The notes under the pieces: generated by a model
The model's input: the letters and a program-made list of their open reading frames with translations, nothing else
The model's database searches: none
Told to the model about the DNA's origin: nothing
Program-made: the position numbers and the translations under genes
Shown here: piece by piece, positions 17,930 through 27,094 of the stretch
Numbering within the stretch: the first letter of the stretch is position 1
How the letters are laid out: the number at the start of each line of letters is the position of its first letter
Origin: Cnuibacter physcomitrellae
GTDB taxonomy: Bacteria > Actinomycetota > Actinomycetes > Actinomycetales > Microbacteriaceae
Assembly: GCF_014640535.1 (NCBI RefSeq)
Contig: NZ_BMHD01000001.1
Coordinates: forward strand, 3,089,474-3,153,473
DNA length: 64,000 bases
Direction of reading: 5' to 3'

Positions 17930-17958
17930 TGTCTACCATCGATCCCCCTCGGCGTCAA
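17930..17958 (-). promoter_or_regulatory. Promoter of the leftward sugar-import operon
   Basis: Reading leftward, TTGACG (17958-17953), 17 bases, TAGACA (17935-17930). The start point would fall next to the palindromic operator, consistent with repression by a LacI-family protein. Confidence 0.6.
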
Positions 17959-18022
17959 AGCCGGATCGGTGAGATTGCCCCAACTCTACGCTGATTCGCG
18001 CCCCTGGTTCAGAAAGAACCGT

Positions 18023-18052
18023 TTGACACCCTCTCTGGCATGTGCAGACAAT
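18023..18052 (+). promoter_or_regulatory. Promoter of the secreted glycosidase gene
   Basis: TTGACA (18023-18028), 18 bases, GACAAT (18047-18052). The operator at 18063-18079 begins about 10 bases after the -10, mirroring the arrangement of the divergent promoter. Confidence 0.6.
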
Positions 18053-18062
18053 GGGCGCGGTT

Positions 18063-18079
18063 AGGAAACCGATTTTCCT
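18063..18079 (+). promoter_or_regulatory. LacI-type operator at the glycosidase promoter
   Basis: Arms AGGAAA/TTTCCT around CCGAT; core GGAAACCGATTTTC. It matches the operator across the gap at 13 of 14 positions, so one repressor should control both divergent units. No LacI gene lies within the locus. Confidence 0.65.
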
Positions 18080-18108
18080 GTCTAGCCCACTCGATGAGGA
18101 GTATCCAG

Positions 18109-21100
18109 GTGCCAGGTCGAACCCCACCCGCCCCCCGCCGATCCCGGCGGCCGCTCGCCGCTCTCACGGCCGTCCTCCTGGCCGGCGCGGCCCTGCTCGT
18201 CCCCGCGACCGCCGCGAGCGCAGCCGAGACGAGCCTCGGCGTCGAGTCCGTCGACGGCTGGTCGGGCGTCAGCTTCGACGGCTCGGCGGGCACGGGCGTG
18301 CCCGCCGCCGTCTCGACCGAGGCGCACTCCGGATCCGCCTCCCTGGCCCTCGACCTCGACACCGCGACGGTGACGGACAACGGCTGGGTGATGGCCTACC
18401 GCGCGCTGCCCTCGGTGGCCGTCGACTCGCTCACCTTCTGGGTGAAGGCCCAGAACGCGTCGAGCCTCGGCGTGCAGCTCGTCGACAGCACGGGCCAGAC
18501 CCACCAGACGTTCCTGCCGCTCGCCGCGACGGATCAGTGGCAGCAGGTCACCCTGGCCTCGCCCACCGACGACCCCTCTCACGGGGCGTGGGGCGGAGCG
18601 GCCGACGGCGTCTGGCACGGCCCGGCCACGCAGCTGGGCTTCGTCCTCAACGCGTTCGCCCGGGCGGACACGTCGGTGTCCACGGCCTCGCTCCTGGTCG
18701 ACGACATCGTCGCGCACTCCGCCGACGCTCCCTCGTCGCTGACCCTCGGCCAGAGCACCGTCGGCAACGTGTTCACCCCCGGCGACCCGACGGCGTTCCC
18801 GTACTCCACTGAGGCGGATGAGCTGCGGTGGAGCGTCGCCGACGCCTCCGGCGCTCCCGTCGCCTCCGGGACGCAGGCCGTGACCGCCCCGACCGGCACG
18901 CTGACGCTCGACGGCCTCGACCTCGGGTGGTACTCCCTCTCGGTCGACGCCACCCGTGAGGGCGCCTCCGTCGGCCACGCGGAGACCACGTTCGCCCGGG
19001 TCGCCGATCCGGCCGCCGTCGATCAGGACGGACGCTTCGCCGCGGCCACGCACTACGGCCAGAGCTGGAGCACCGACAGCATGCCGCTGCTCGCCGACGG
19101 GGGCTTCCCGCAGCTGCGCGACGAGGTCTACTGGAACGAGGTCGAGACCCAGCCCGGCGTCTACGACTGGAGCCGCCCGCGCAGCGAGTTCCTGGACCGG
19201 GCCGAGCAGCAGGGTGTGAAGCCGCTGCTGCTGGCCGGATACGGCAACCCGCTCTACGACGCCGGCAACGGCCCGAAGAGCCCTGAGGCCGTGGCGGCCT
19301 ACTCCGCCTACGCGGCGTCGATGGCGTCGGAGTTCGCGGACGTCGCGACCGGCATCGAGGTCTGGAACGAGTGGGATCTGGGCCTCGGCGGCAACACCAA
19401 CACCTCGGCGGCGGACTACGTGAACCTGCTGAAGTCGGCCGCTCCGGCGATCAAGGCCGCTGCCCCGAACCTGCCCGTCATCGGCCCGGCGGTGGCCGAC
19501 CTCAACACCTCCTGGCTCGAGGACGCCTTCAAGCTGGGCGCTCTGCAGTACGTGGACGGCATCGTCCTGCACCCCTACAGCTACCCCGCCGGCGCCGAGG
19601 CCCTGGACGCCCGCCTCGAGCAGGTGGACGCCCTGGTGAAGGAGTACAACAACGGCCAGTCCAAGCCGATCTACATCACCGAGCACGGCTGGCCCACCGG
19701 CACCGACGCCCGCGCGGTGAGCGAGGGGTCGCAGGCCGCGAACATCGCGAAGTCGGCGCTGATCGCCGCCATGAACGGGGTCGCGAAGTACTACGTGTAC
19801 GACTTCGTCAACGACGGCACCGACGCGACCGAGACCGAGCAGAACTTCGGGCTGGTGCACAGTCAGGACGATCCGCTCGGCGCCTTCACCCCGAAGCCGA
19901 GTTACGTCGCCTACTCCACGGCCGCGCATCAGCTGAGCGGTGCCACCTTCGCCGACCGCGACACGAGCATCGCCGACGTGTGGAACATCGGCTACAACAC
20001 GCCGACCGGACCGCTCCGCGCCCTGTGGGCGGTCAGCCCGCAGACCGTCCAGGTCCAGGCGACCGGCATGGTGACGGTGACGGATGCGTACGGCGCGGCC
20101 CACACCATGGATGCGGGCACCGGCACGACCCTGACGCTCGCGCTGGGCGACGCCCCGGTCTACGTCTCCGGTGCGATCTCGGCGGCCACGCCCTCGGCCA
20201 CCTCGCTGGCGCTCGATCCCGCGTTCGTCGGTCAGCCCGTCTCGGCGCACTGGACGATGGACAACACCACCGGCGGCAGCGCGGCCGAGTTCGCGCTGGC
20301 CTTCACCGACGGCACCCGGGTCACCCAGACCGTGGCGGCGGGCACCACGGCGACGTCCGACTTCACGCTGCCGGCGCCGACCGCGACAGGCGCGTACAGC
20401 GTGTCGGCGCAGCTGACGCAGGGGGACGTCTTCCTCGGCACGCTCCGTGCGTCGACCACCGCGTCGGAGGCGCTCGGCCTCACGGGCGAGCACGCCATCG
20501 ATGAGGACGGACGGTCGGTGCTGCGCCTGCGGGTGTCGAACGCCGGTGCCGAGGCGACGAGCGTCGACGACCTCTCGTACACGCTGGGCGGCGATTCGGG
20601 CACGCTGACGACGGACGCGGCGCTGCCCGCCGCGTCCACCGTCGAGTCCGACGTCCTCCTCGATGCGCTGACCGAGCCCACCGCCTGGTCGGCCTCCGCG
20701 ACCGTCGACGGCCGCGTGCTCACCGCATCCGGCACCGTCTCGCCGCTCGACGTGGCGGGCGCGTCGCCCGTGGCGTACAAGAGCATCGACGTCGACGGCG
20801 TGCTCGACGACCTCGACGGCGTGCCGTCGATCGATCTCGCGACGCAGGGCACCGACGAGACCGTCGGGTCGACCGGCCCGGCCGACCTCTCGGGCACTGT
20901 CTGGTACACGTGGGACGACGACAACCTGTACCTCAGCGCCGACATCGCCGACGACGTGCACGACCAGCCCTCAGCGGGCAGCACGATCTGGCAGGGCGAC
21001 TCGATCCAGTTCACCGTGGCGGCCGGCGCGCCCGGGGAGGCCTCGGCGTGGAACGAGATCGGGGTGGCGCTGACCGCCTCCGGGCCGCAGCTCTACCGCT

Positions 21101-21603
21101 GGCTCTCGGTCGGGGAGGGGTCCGGCACCGTGACGGGGTCGCAGGTCGCGATCACCCGCGACGACGCTGCCGGTCGGACCGTGTACGAGGTCGCGGTCCC
21201 GTGGAGCCGCCTCGGCGGCATCCGCCCCGACACCGCACTGGTGAGCAGCTCGATGCTCGTGAACGAGGCCGACGGCGCGGGCCGCGCGGGTTACATCAGC
21301 TGGGGTGGCGGGATCGCGGCGGAGAAGGACTCGGCGCAGTTCCACGCCCTCCGTCTGCTCGCGGCACCGGTCGCCCCCGAGCCCGGCACGGGCGAGCCCG
21401 GCGCCGGGACCCCGGGGACGGGCGGCTCGGGTGCAGGCTCGAGCGGCGCAGGCGGTGCCGGCGGTGCAGCCGCGGCCGCCGCGGGGAGCGGTGCGCTGGC
21501 GTCGACCGGAGCGGCCGACGCGGCCTGGCTCCTGGGCGCTGCGGTGCTCCTGCTCGCGGTGGGCGCGGGCGCGATCCTGAGGCCGCGCCGGACCGCCGGC
21601 TGA
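18109..21603 (+). CDS. Secreted, wall-anchored clan GH-A glycosidase with CBM9-like domain
   Basis: 1164-residue exported protein. A twin-Arg/Lys-poor signal peptide (about residues 1-38, ending ASA) is followed by a beta-rich module. A TIM-barrel glycosidase then spans about 300-620, with clan GH-A acid/base Asn-Glu (WNEW, Glu 421) and nucleophile (ITEHGWP, Glu 525); the style is GH39/GH5-like. Beta-sandwich modules follow, then a CBM9-like domain (about 885-1095: IDVDGVLDD, WYTWDDDNLYLS, GDSIQF). A Gly/Ala linker leads to LASTG at 1130-1134, a hydrophobic helix and an Arg-rich tail: a sortase signal of LAxTG type. GTG 18109 is preferred because GAGGAG lies seven bases upstream; ATG 18094 has no ribosome site. 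Its likely role is to cleave a plant polysaccharide at the cell surface for the divergent importer. Confidence 0.85.
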   Translation: MPGRTPPAPRRSRRPLAALTAVLLAGAALLVPATAASAAETSLGVESVDGWSGVSFDGSAGTGVPAAVSTEAHSGSASLALDLDTATVTDNGWVMAYRALPSVAVDSLTFWVKAQNASSLGVQLVDSTGQTHQTFLPLAATDQWQQVTLASPTDDPSHGAWGGAADGVWHGPATQLGFVLNAFARADTSVSTASLLVDDIVAHSADAPSSLTLGQSTVGNVFTPGDPTAFPYSTEADELRWSVADASGAPVASGTQAVTAPTGTLTLDGLDLGWYSLSVDATREGASVGHAETTFARVADPAAVDQDGRFAAATHYGQSWSTDSMPLLADGGFPQLRDEVYWNEVETQPGVYDWSRPRSEFLDRAEQQGVKPLLLAGYGNPLYDAGNGPKSPEAVAAYSAYAASMASEFADVATGIEVWNEWDLGLGGNTNTSAADYVNLLKSAAPAIKAAAPNLPVIGPAVADLNTSWLEDAFKLGALQYVDGIVLHPYSYPAGAEALDARLEQVDALVKEYNNGQSKPIYITEHGWPTGTDARAVSEGSQAANIAKSALIAAMNGVAKYYVYDFVNDGTDATETEQNFGLVHSQDDPLGAFTPKPSYVAYSTAAHQLSGATFADRDTSIADVWNIGYNTPTGPLRALWAVSPQTVQVQATGMVTVTDAYGAAHTMDAGTGTTLTLALGDAPVYVSGAISAATPSATSLALDPAFVGQPVSAHWTMDNTTGGSAAEFALAFTDGTRVTQTVAAGTTATSDFTLPAPTATGAYSVSAQLTQGDVFLGTLRASTTASEALGLTGEHAIDEDGRSVLRLRVSNAGAEATSVDDLSYTLGGDSGTLTTDAALPAASTVESDVLLDALTEPTAWSASATVDGRVLTASGTVSPLDVAGASPVAYKSIDVDGVLDDLDGVPSIDLATQGTDETVGSTGPADLSGTVWYTWDDDNLYLSADIADDVHDQPSAGSTIWQGDSIQFTVAAGAPGEASAWNEIGVALTASGPQLYRWLSVGEGSGTVTGSQVAITRDDAAGRTVYEVAVPWSRLGGIRPDTALVSSSMLVNEADGAGRAGYISWGGGIAAEKDSAQFHALRLLAAPVAPEPGTGEPGAGTPGTGGSGAGSSGAGGAGGAAAAAAGSGALASTGAADAAWLLGAAVLLLAVGAGAILRPRRTAG

Positions 21604-21622
21604 GCGGACGCACGCCCCACCC

Positions 21623-21654
21623 GATGCCGGCCCGGACCCCCCCGGGCCGGCATC
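21623..21654 (+). terminator. Hairpin between glycosidase and rhamnosidase genes
   Basis: Perfect 13-bp stem (GATGCCGGCCCGG at 21623-21635 with 21642-21654) and a six-base loop, directly after the glycosidase stop. It may attenuate rather than block, since the rhamnosidase gene follows by 30 bases. Confidence 0.7.
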
Positions 21655-21685
21655 GTCCTGCATCACGACGGAGGAGGACCGCACC

Positions 21686-24532
21686 ATGAGCACAGTGACG
21701 ATCTCGACGCTGCGCGTCGGACGGCGACGAGACCGGCCGGTGACCGCGGACGCTCGGCCGCCCGTGTCCTGGACGGTCGACGCGGAACCCGGCTGGGTGC
21801 AGTCGGCGGCGCGTCTCCGACTCGACGGCGAGCGCATCGCGGAGCTCGAGGGTGAGGGGTGCGTGCTCGTGGCCTGGCCGTTCGAGCCCCTCCAGGGGCG
21901 ACGCGTCCACACGCTGGAGCTCCAGGTCGTCGGGGCCGACGGCAGCGCGTCCGACTGGAGCGCGCCGGTGACCTTCTCGGTCGTGCGCCGCACGGAGCCG
22001 TGGACCGCCCCGTCGATCGGTCTCGCGCATCCGGACCGGCCCGCCCAGCCGGTCTACCTGCGTCGTGAGTTCGACGTCGAGCCGACCGTCGTCGCGGCGA
22101 CGCTCGACGCGACCGCCCACGGCGTCTACCAGGTCGCGATCGACGGCGTCGACGTCGACGACCATGTGCTGAAGCCCGGCTGGACCTCCTACCGCCATCG
22201 GCTGGCTCTGGAGAGCACCGATGTGTCCGCGCTGCTCCGCCCCGGTCGTCGGCAGGCTCTCACGGTGCGCGTGGCGGGCGGATGGTTCACCGAGCGATAC
22301 GGATTCGGTTCCTCGGCCCGACGGGTCTACGGCGACCAGCCGGCGGTGTCGATCGAGCTCCGGCTCGAGCACTCCGACGGTCGTGTGGAGACCGTCCGGA
22401 GCGACGAGCGCTGGCGCGCCTCCTCCGTGGTCGAGCTGGAGAGCAGCGGCCTCTACGCGGGCGAGACCCGCGACGCCCGTCGACACCAGGAGGGCTGGGA
22501 CGCGCCGGGATTCGACGACGGAGTGTGGGAGCCCGTCGCGGTGGTCCCGCTGCCGCCTTCCCTCGCGGTCGAGGCCCTCGACGTCGAGCCTGTCCGGCGG
22601 ATCGAGGAGCGCCCGCCCCTGGCGGTGCTCACGACGCCCTCCGGAGCGACGGTGCTCGACTTCGGGCAGAACCTCGTCGGGCGGGTCCGCTTCACCGTCG
22701 AGGGCCAGCGAGGGGCGACCGTCACCCTCCGCCATGCCGAGGTCCTCGAGCAGGGCGAGCTGTGCGTGCGCGCGCTGCGGGCGGCGGAGTCGATCGATCG
22801 CTTCACCCTCGCCGGTCGAGGCCCGGAGGTGATGGAGCCCGAGTTCACCTTCCACGGCTTCCGGTACGTCGAGGTGAGCGGATGGCCGGGAGAGCTCCGC
22901 CCCGAGGCCTTCAGGGCCGTCGTCCTCCACACCGACCTCGACCGCACGGGCGGCTTCGGCTGCTCCGATCACCGTCTCGAGCGGTTGCACGACAACGTCG
23001 TGTGGAGCCTGCGCGGCAACGCGGTGGGCCTGCCCACCGACTGCCCGCAACGGGACGAGCGGATGGGATGGACGGGAGACGCCCAGGTCTTCGCGCCCGC
23101 CGCCGCGTCCCTGTTCGGCGTCGACGCCTTCCTCGCCTCCTGGCTCGACGACCTGGCTCTCGAGCAGGGCGACCGTGCCGGACTCGTCCCCACGATCATC
23201 CCGGACGTGCTCGGCGAGCTCAGCGACGTGGCGGCCGCGGGATGGGGCGACGCCGCCACGGTCGTGCCGACGGTCCTCCACGAGAGATACGGCGATGTCG
23301 CGCTGCTCAGACGGTGTTTGCCGAGCATGAGGGCGTGGGTCGATCGGGCCCACCGCGAGGCGGGACCGTCGCGGCTGTGGGAGACGGGATTCCAGTACGG
23401 CGACTGGCTCGACCCCACCGCATCCAGACCCGACAAGGCGGCGGCGGACCCCGGACTGGTGGCGACCGCCTACCTCTACCGCTCGACCAGGCTCCTCGCC
23501 GACGCGTACCGGGCGGTCGCCGAGGCGGAGCCCGGCGGCGCGGGGGAGCGCGACCGCGAGGATCTCGTGGCGGCGCAGGGCGGGTACGCGGCGCTCGCGG
23601 AGGAGGTGCGGCAGGCCTTCCGGCACGCGTACCTCACGCCGGCCGGACGGCTGATGTCGGATGCGCCGACCGCCTACGCGCTCACCCTCGCGTTCGGGCT
23701 CGTCGACGACGAACCGACCGTGCGGCGCCTCGGCGAACGGCTCGCCTTCCTCCTCCGGGCTCGGGGGTACCGGATGGCGACCGGGTTCCTCGGGACCCCG
23801 GTCGTGCTCGACGCCCTCCTCGACAGCGGCCGATCCGCGGCCGCGGAGCAGCTCCTGCTGCAGGACGCGTGTCCTTCCTGGCTCTACCCCGTGACGATGG
23901 GCGCGACCACGATGTGGGAGCGCTGGGACTCGATGCTGCCGGACGGCTCGATCAACCCCTCGGGGATGACGTCGTTCAACCACTACGCACTGGGCTCGGT
24001 GGCCGACGTGCTGCACCGGCGCGTGGGGGGTCTCGCCCCGGCCGCGCCCGGCTATCGCCGTGTGCGCATCCGGCCCTGGCTCGTCAGCGCTCTCGATCAC
24101 GCCCGGGTGCACCAGGAGACCCCGTACGGCCGTGCGGCGGTGAGCTGGCGCCGGTCCGGGGGATCGGTCACGGTGGTCGCGGAGCTGCCCGCGGGCGTGA
24201 CCGCCTCGGTCGAGCTGCCGGACCGGCCGGCGTTCGAGGCCGGCTCAGGGCGGCACGAGTGGGTCGTCGACGAACCGCGCTCGTCGACGCAGGCTCCTGC
24301 CCTCGGGGTCGACGCCGACCTCGCCGATCTCGCCGACCGACCGGGGGTGTGCGCTCTCGTCTCGCGACGGCTCGCCGGCGCCGATCCGGAGCTCGGCCGT
24401 GAGTTCGACGAGTTCGTGCGCTGGGTGCCGGGTCGGACGCTGCGGGCGGAGCTCGCCGCCGTGTCACCTCCGCCGGAGCTCGTGGCGTCGCTCGACGCGG
24501 AGCTGCGCGCGCTCACCGCTCCCGCGAGCTGA
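21686..24532 (+). CDS. GH78 alpha-L-rhamnosidase
   Basis: 948-residue enzyme of family GH78, which removes terminal alpha-L-rhamnose from glycosides and pectin fragments. Domains in order are an N-terminal Ig-like domain, two beta-sandwich domains (about 110-350, with the LDFGQNLVGR signature), the alpha/alpha barrel (about 370-790) and a C-terminal beta domain. Diagnostic motifs are DCPQRDERMGWTGDAQ around residues 452-467, with an acidic pair at 457-458, and TMWERWD with Glu 745 near the end of the barrel. There is no signal peptide, so it acts in the cytoplasm on imported rhamnosides. GGAGGA precedes ATG 21686. The product rhamnose would need a catabolic route not in this window. Confidence 0.93.
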   Translation: MSTVTISTLRVGRRRDRPVTADARPPVSWTVDAEPGWVQSAARLRLDGERIAELEGEGCVLVAWPFEPLQGRRVHTLELQVVGADGSASDWSAPVTFSVVRRTEPWTAPSIGLAHPDRPAQPVYLRREFDVEPTVVAATLDATAHGVYQVAIDGVDVDDHVLKPGWTSYRHRLALESTDVSALLRPGRRQALTVRVAGGWFTERYGFGSSARRVYGDQPAVSIELRLEHSDGRVETVRSDERWRASSVVELESSGLYAGETRDARRHQEGWDAPGFDDGVWEPVAVVPLPPSLAVEALDVEPVRRIEERPPLAVLTTPSGATVLDFGQNLVGRVRFTVEGQRGATVTLRHAEVLEQGELCVRALRAAESIDRFTLAGRGPEVMEPEFTFHGFRYVEVSGWPGELRPEAFRAVVLHTDLDRTGGFGCSDHRLERLHDNVVWSLRGNAVGLPTDCPQRDERMGWTGDAQVFAPAAASLFGVDAFLASWLDDLALEQGDRAGLVPTIIPDVLGELSDVAAAGWGDAATVVPTVLHERYGDVALLRRCLPSMRAWVDRAHREAGPSRLWETGFQYGDWLDPTASRPDKAAADPGLVATAYLYRSTRLLADAYRAVAEAEPGGAGERDREDLVAAQGGYAALAEEVRQAFRHAYLTPAGRLMSDAPTAYALTLAFGLVDDEPTVRRLGERLAFLLRARGYRMATGFLGTPVVLDALLDSGRSAAAEQLLLQDACPSWLYPVTMGATTMWERWDSMLPDGSINPSGMTSFNHYALGSVADVLHRRVGGLAPAAPGYRRVRIRPWLVSALDHARVHQETPYGRAAVSWRRSGGSVTVVAELPAGVTASVELPDRPAFEAGSGRHEWVVDEPRSSTQAPALGVDADLADLADRPGVCALVSRRLAGADPELGREFDEFVRWVPGRTLRAELAAVSPPPELVASLDAELRALTAPAS

Positions 24533-24546
24533 GCGACGACGACGGG

Positions 24547-24951
24547 TCAGCGGCGGAGGTGCGTGCCCGAGGCCCGATCCCAGTCGAGCGACTTGAACTG
24601 CAGGAACGTGCACAGGTTGCCGGCGACGACGATCTCGGCCGCGAGTCCCGCCAGCTGATAGGGCGTCAGGACCAGGTCTTCGCGGCGAGCCGTCAGGGTC
24701 GCCTCCCAGAGCGGATTGTCGAGCCCGACGGGCTGCATGTAGATGTCGGCGAACTCGTTCTGCAGGTGGACGATGACGAGACCCGTGTCGCCGCCGTCGG
24801 AGCCGTCCTGCAGGGCGACGTTCAGCTCGCCCGCGATCGCATGACCCTGGCTTCGGAACTCCCTGACCCACTCCTCGAGGAGCTCCTTGGAGCGGTAGGG
24901 GACGACGGATTCTTCAGACATCTCCGGAATCGTCTCATTAACGACTGACAT
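24547..24951 (-). CDS. Conserved hypothetical protein
   Basis: About 134 residues, mostly polar with no signal peptide or membrane helix. The sequence (LNVALQDGSDGG, FADIYMQPVGLDNPLWEATL, FLQFKSLDWDRA) gives no family I recognise; it looks like a compact alpha/beta cytoplasmic protein. The start is uncertain: ATG 24951 is used, but ATG 24921 and TTG 25014 are in frame and none has a good ribosome site. The gene is divergent from the esterase at 25017, only 65 bp away. Codon use matches the neighbours, which is why I accept it. Confidence 0.6.
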   Translation of the reverse strand: MSVVNETIPEMSEESVVPYRSKELLEEWVREFRSQGHAIAGELNVALQDGSDGGDTGLVIVHLQNEFADIYMQPVGLDNPLWEATLTARREDLVLTPYQLAGLAAEIVVAGNLCTFLQFKSLDWDRASGTHLRR

Positions 24952-25016
24952 TTCGATCCGGAGACGGGCGGATCGGACCCGCTTCCCTCGGCTCGCGGAG
25001 TCGGATACGGTCAAGC

Positions 25017-26063
25017 ATGAGCGAACGTCGTCGTCGCGCGGTGACGCGGTGGACCCTGCTCAGCGCCACGGTCGGGCTGGCCTTCGTCGTGCTCGTCAGG
25101 GCGACGCCGTGGCCCTCGGCCCTCCTCATCCGCTCCGTCTTCGAGAAGGGCGGCGCGGAGACCGTCGCCGAGATGACGCCGTACGTGCCGGCCACGGGCG
25201 TGGAGTCGCTCGGGGTCTTCTCCTACGCCGACGCCGACGCCGTGCACGGCGGGGCCGCCGCGGACACCACGCTCTCCGCCTTCTCCTCGACGGACCAGGA
25301 CGGACCGCTGCCCGCCGTAGTGTGGATCCACGGCGGAGCCTGGATCTCGGGGGAGCGGGGCAACGTCGAGCCCTACCTGAAGATCCTCGCCTCGCACGGC
25401 TACACGACCATCGGCCTCGACTACACCGTCGGCCCGGAGGCGACCTACCCGACGGCCGTCACCCAGCTGGACACGGCGCTCGGCTACATCGTCGACCACG
25501 CGGAGGAGCTGCGAGTGGACCCGCAGCGGATCGTCCTCGCCGGCGACTCCGCGGGCGCGCAGCTCGCGAGCCAGCTGGCCGCGCTGGTGACGAACCCCGA
25601 GTACGCAGACCTGCTGGGTCTCCAGCCGAGCCTGCGGCCCGAGCAGCTCGCGGGCGTGATCCTGAACTGCGGCGTGTACGACCTGCGCCGGATGGCCGAC
25701 CTCACCGGCATCGTCGCCTGGGGCTTCAAGTCGGCCCTGTGGGCCTACACCGGCACGAAGGACTGGTCGTCCACGTACGCCGGCGCGACGATGTCGACCA
25801 TCGACTTCGTCACAGCCGACTTCCCGACCACCTACATCAGCGGCGGGAACGGCGACGGCCTGACGTGGCTCCAATCCGTGCCGATGGCGCAGCGCCTGAG
25901 GGCGGAGGGGGTCAGCGTCACCGACCTGTTCTGGCCCGAGCCCCACCAGCCGGCGCTGCCGCACGAGTACCAGTTCCATCTCGACCTGCCCGAGGCTCAG
26001 CAGGCCCTCACCGCCACGCTGGACTTCCTCGCGACCGCGACCGACACCGCTTCCCGCTCATGA
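25017..26063 (+). CDS. Alpha/beta-hydrolase (carboxylesterase-like), membrane-tethered
   Basis: 348-residue serine hydrolase. Residues about 8-32 form a hydrophobic N-terminal anchor or signal. The catalytic domain has the oxyanion HGGAW motif near residue 103 and the nucleophile elbow GDSAGAQ near residue 178. A late His in the PHEYQFH stretch (about 313-319) is the likely third residue. This is the pattern of the hormone-sensitive-lipase / BD-FAE group that deacylates small esters, possibly acetylated sugars given the nearby glycosidases. It overlaps the next gene by four bases. Substrate is not determinable. Confidence 0.85.
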   Translation: MSERRRRAVTRWTLLSATVGLAFVVLVRATPWPSALLIRSVFEKGGAETVAEMTPYVPATGVESLGVFSYADADAVHGGAAADTTLSAFSSTDQDGPLPAVVWIHGGAWISGERGNVEPYLKILASHGYTTIGLDYTVGPEATYPTAVTQLDTALGYIVDHAEELRVDPQRIVLAGDSAGAQLASQLAALVTNPEYADLLGLQPSLRPEQLAGVILNCGVYDLRRMADLTGIVAWGFKSALWAYTGTKDWSSTYAGATMSTIDFVTADFPTTYISGGNGDGLTWLQSVPMAQRLRAEGVSVTDLFWPEPHQPALPHEYQFHLDLPEAQQALTATLDFLATATDTASRS

Positions 26064-27094
26064 CGGACCCGGCCCGACGACAGGCGAGAGCGACGCGTGA
26101 CGCCGCCGTCGCGCCAGCCCGAGATCTCGCCGCGGAGGCGCAGGCCCACGCGGCCGTGCGCTCGACGTTCGTCAAGCACGCCTTCACCCGGCTGCCCCTG
26201 GTGGGCGCGTTCGTCATCACGATCAACCTCTTCGTGCAGGTGCGCGGAGACGTGGGGCTGGCGGTGGCAGTCGCGCAGAACCTCACGTTCGGCGGCCTCC
26301 TGGTGGTCGTGCTGTTGAACCTCGCGGTCTTCATCATGCTCGGCGTGATGGTCGCGGCGATGCCGCTCGTCTTCGATCGCGACTACGACGTCTGGACCAG
26401 GGTCATCGGCGGCGCCGTCATCCTGATGCTCGGCGCCGTGCTGTTCCATACCGCGTCGTGGCTGCTCCTCGTCGGTCTCGCCGTCGTCTTCGCCGCCATC
26501 GGCGTGGTCGTCCTCCGCGGGCGCCGTCGGCCTCCCACCCCGCTCACCGCCGACTCGCTGCCGTCCGTGCTCCTGCCCTCCGTCCCGCCTCGCGACGTCG
26601 TGCTCCGCTCGCTCTGGGCGGAGGGCCGGGCCCTGCTGAGGGGCTTCTCGCCGCCGGGCCCGGAGCGGACGCGGGCCGAGGCAGCGCTCGAGCCGTTGCC
26701 GGAGCCCACGCCCCTCGCCGACATCGCGCAGCGGTGGAACGAGCGCGTCGACGCCATCCGCGAACCGGCGGGGAAGTCGGTGACCCGACTCGCCTTCGCG
26801 GCGATCATCGGCTTCATCGCCCTGTTTGGGCTCAACATCCTCACCTCGCCCATCCGCTTCGCGCCCCTCGAGCTGGTCACCCTCAAGGGCGAGGACCCGC
26901 AGGTCGGCTTCATCCTGCTCCAGAGCGGCAACGGCGTGTTCGTCCCCGAGCCCAGTGGGGCCGCGCAGTTCGTCTTCGCCAGCGACGTCACCTCGCGGGA
27001 GCTCTGCGAGCCGCAGCGGCTCTGGTACGAGCTGACCCCGCTCGACGTCTTCTGGCCCGTGCCGCCGAACGGCGTCGACTGCCGCGCCGGCTGA
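26060..27094 (+). CDS. Multi-pass membrane protein of unknown function
   Basis: 344 residues, translationally coupled to the esterase (ATGA overlap at 26060). The charged Ala/Arg-rich N-terminus is followed by four closely spaced hydrophobic segments (about 47-160). A soluble, proline-rich loop comes next (about 165-245), then one more membrane span (about 250-268) and an external C-terminal domain with two cysteines, at about 317 and 341. No catalytic motif is recognisable. It may hold or regulate the esterase at the membrane; that is a guess from gene order. Confidence 0.7.
   Translation: MTDPARRQARATRDAAVAPARDLAAEAQAHAAVRSTFVKHAFTRLPLVGAFVITINLFVQVRGDVGLAVAVAQNLTFGGLLVVVLLNLAVFIMLGVMVAAMPLVFDRDYDVWTRVIGGAVILMLGAVLFHTASWLLLVGLAVVFAAIGVVVLRGRRRPPTPLTADSLPSVLLPSVPPRDVVLRSLWAEGRALLRGFSPPGPERTRAEAALEPLPEPTPLADIAQRWNERVDAIREPAGKSVTRLAFAAIIGFIALFGLNILTSPIRFAPLELVTLKGEDPQVGFILLQSGNGVFVPEPSGAAQFVFASDVTSRELCEPQRLWYELTPLDVFWPVPPNGVDCRAG

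Noticed and set aside
18082-20961. 959-codon open frame antisense to the glycosidase
   Set aside because: Mirror frame of a strong coding sequence in GC-rich DNA; composition is Arg/Gly/Val-biased and no domain is visible. The same applies to long antisense frames at 92-1834, 8229-10187, 21296-24112 and 55844-57808.
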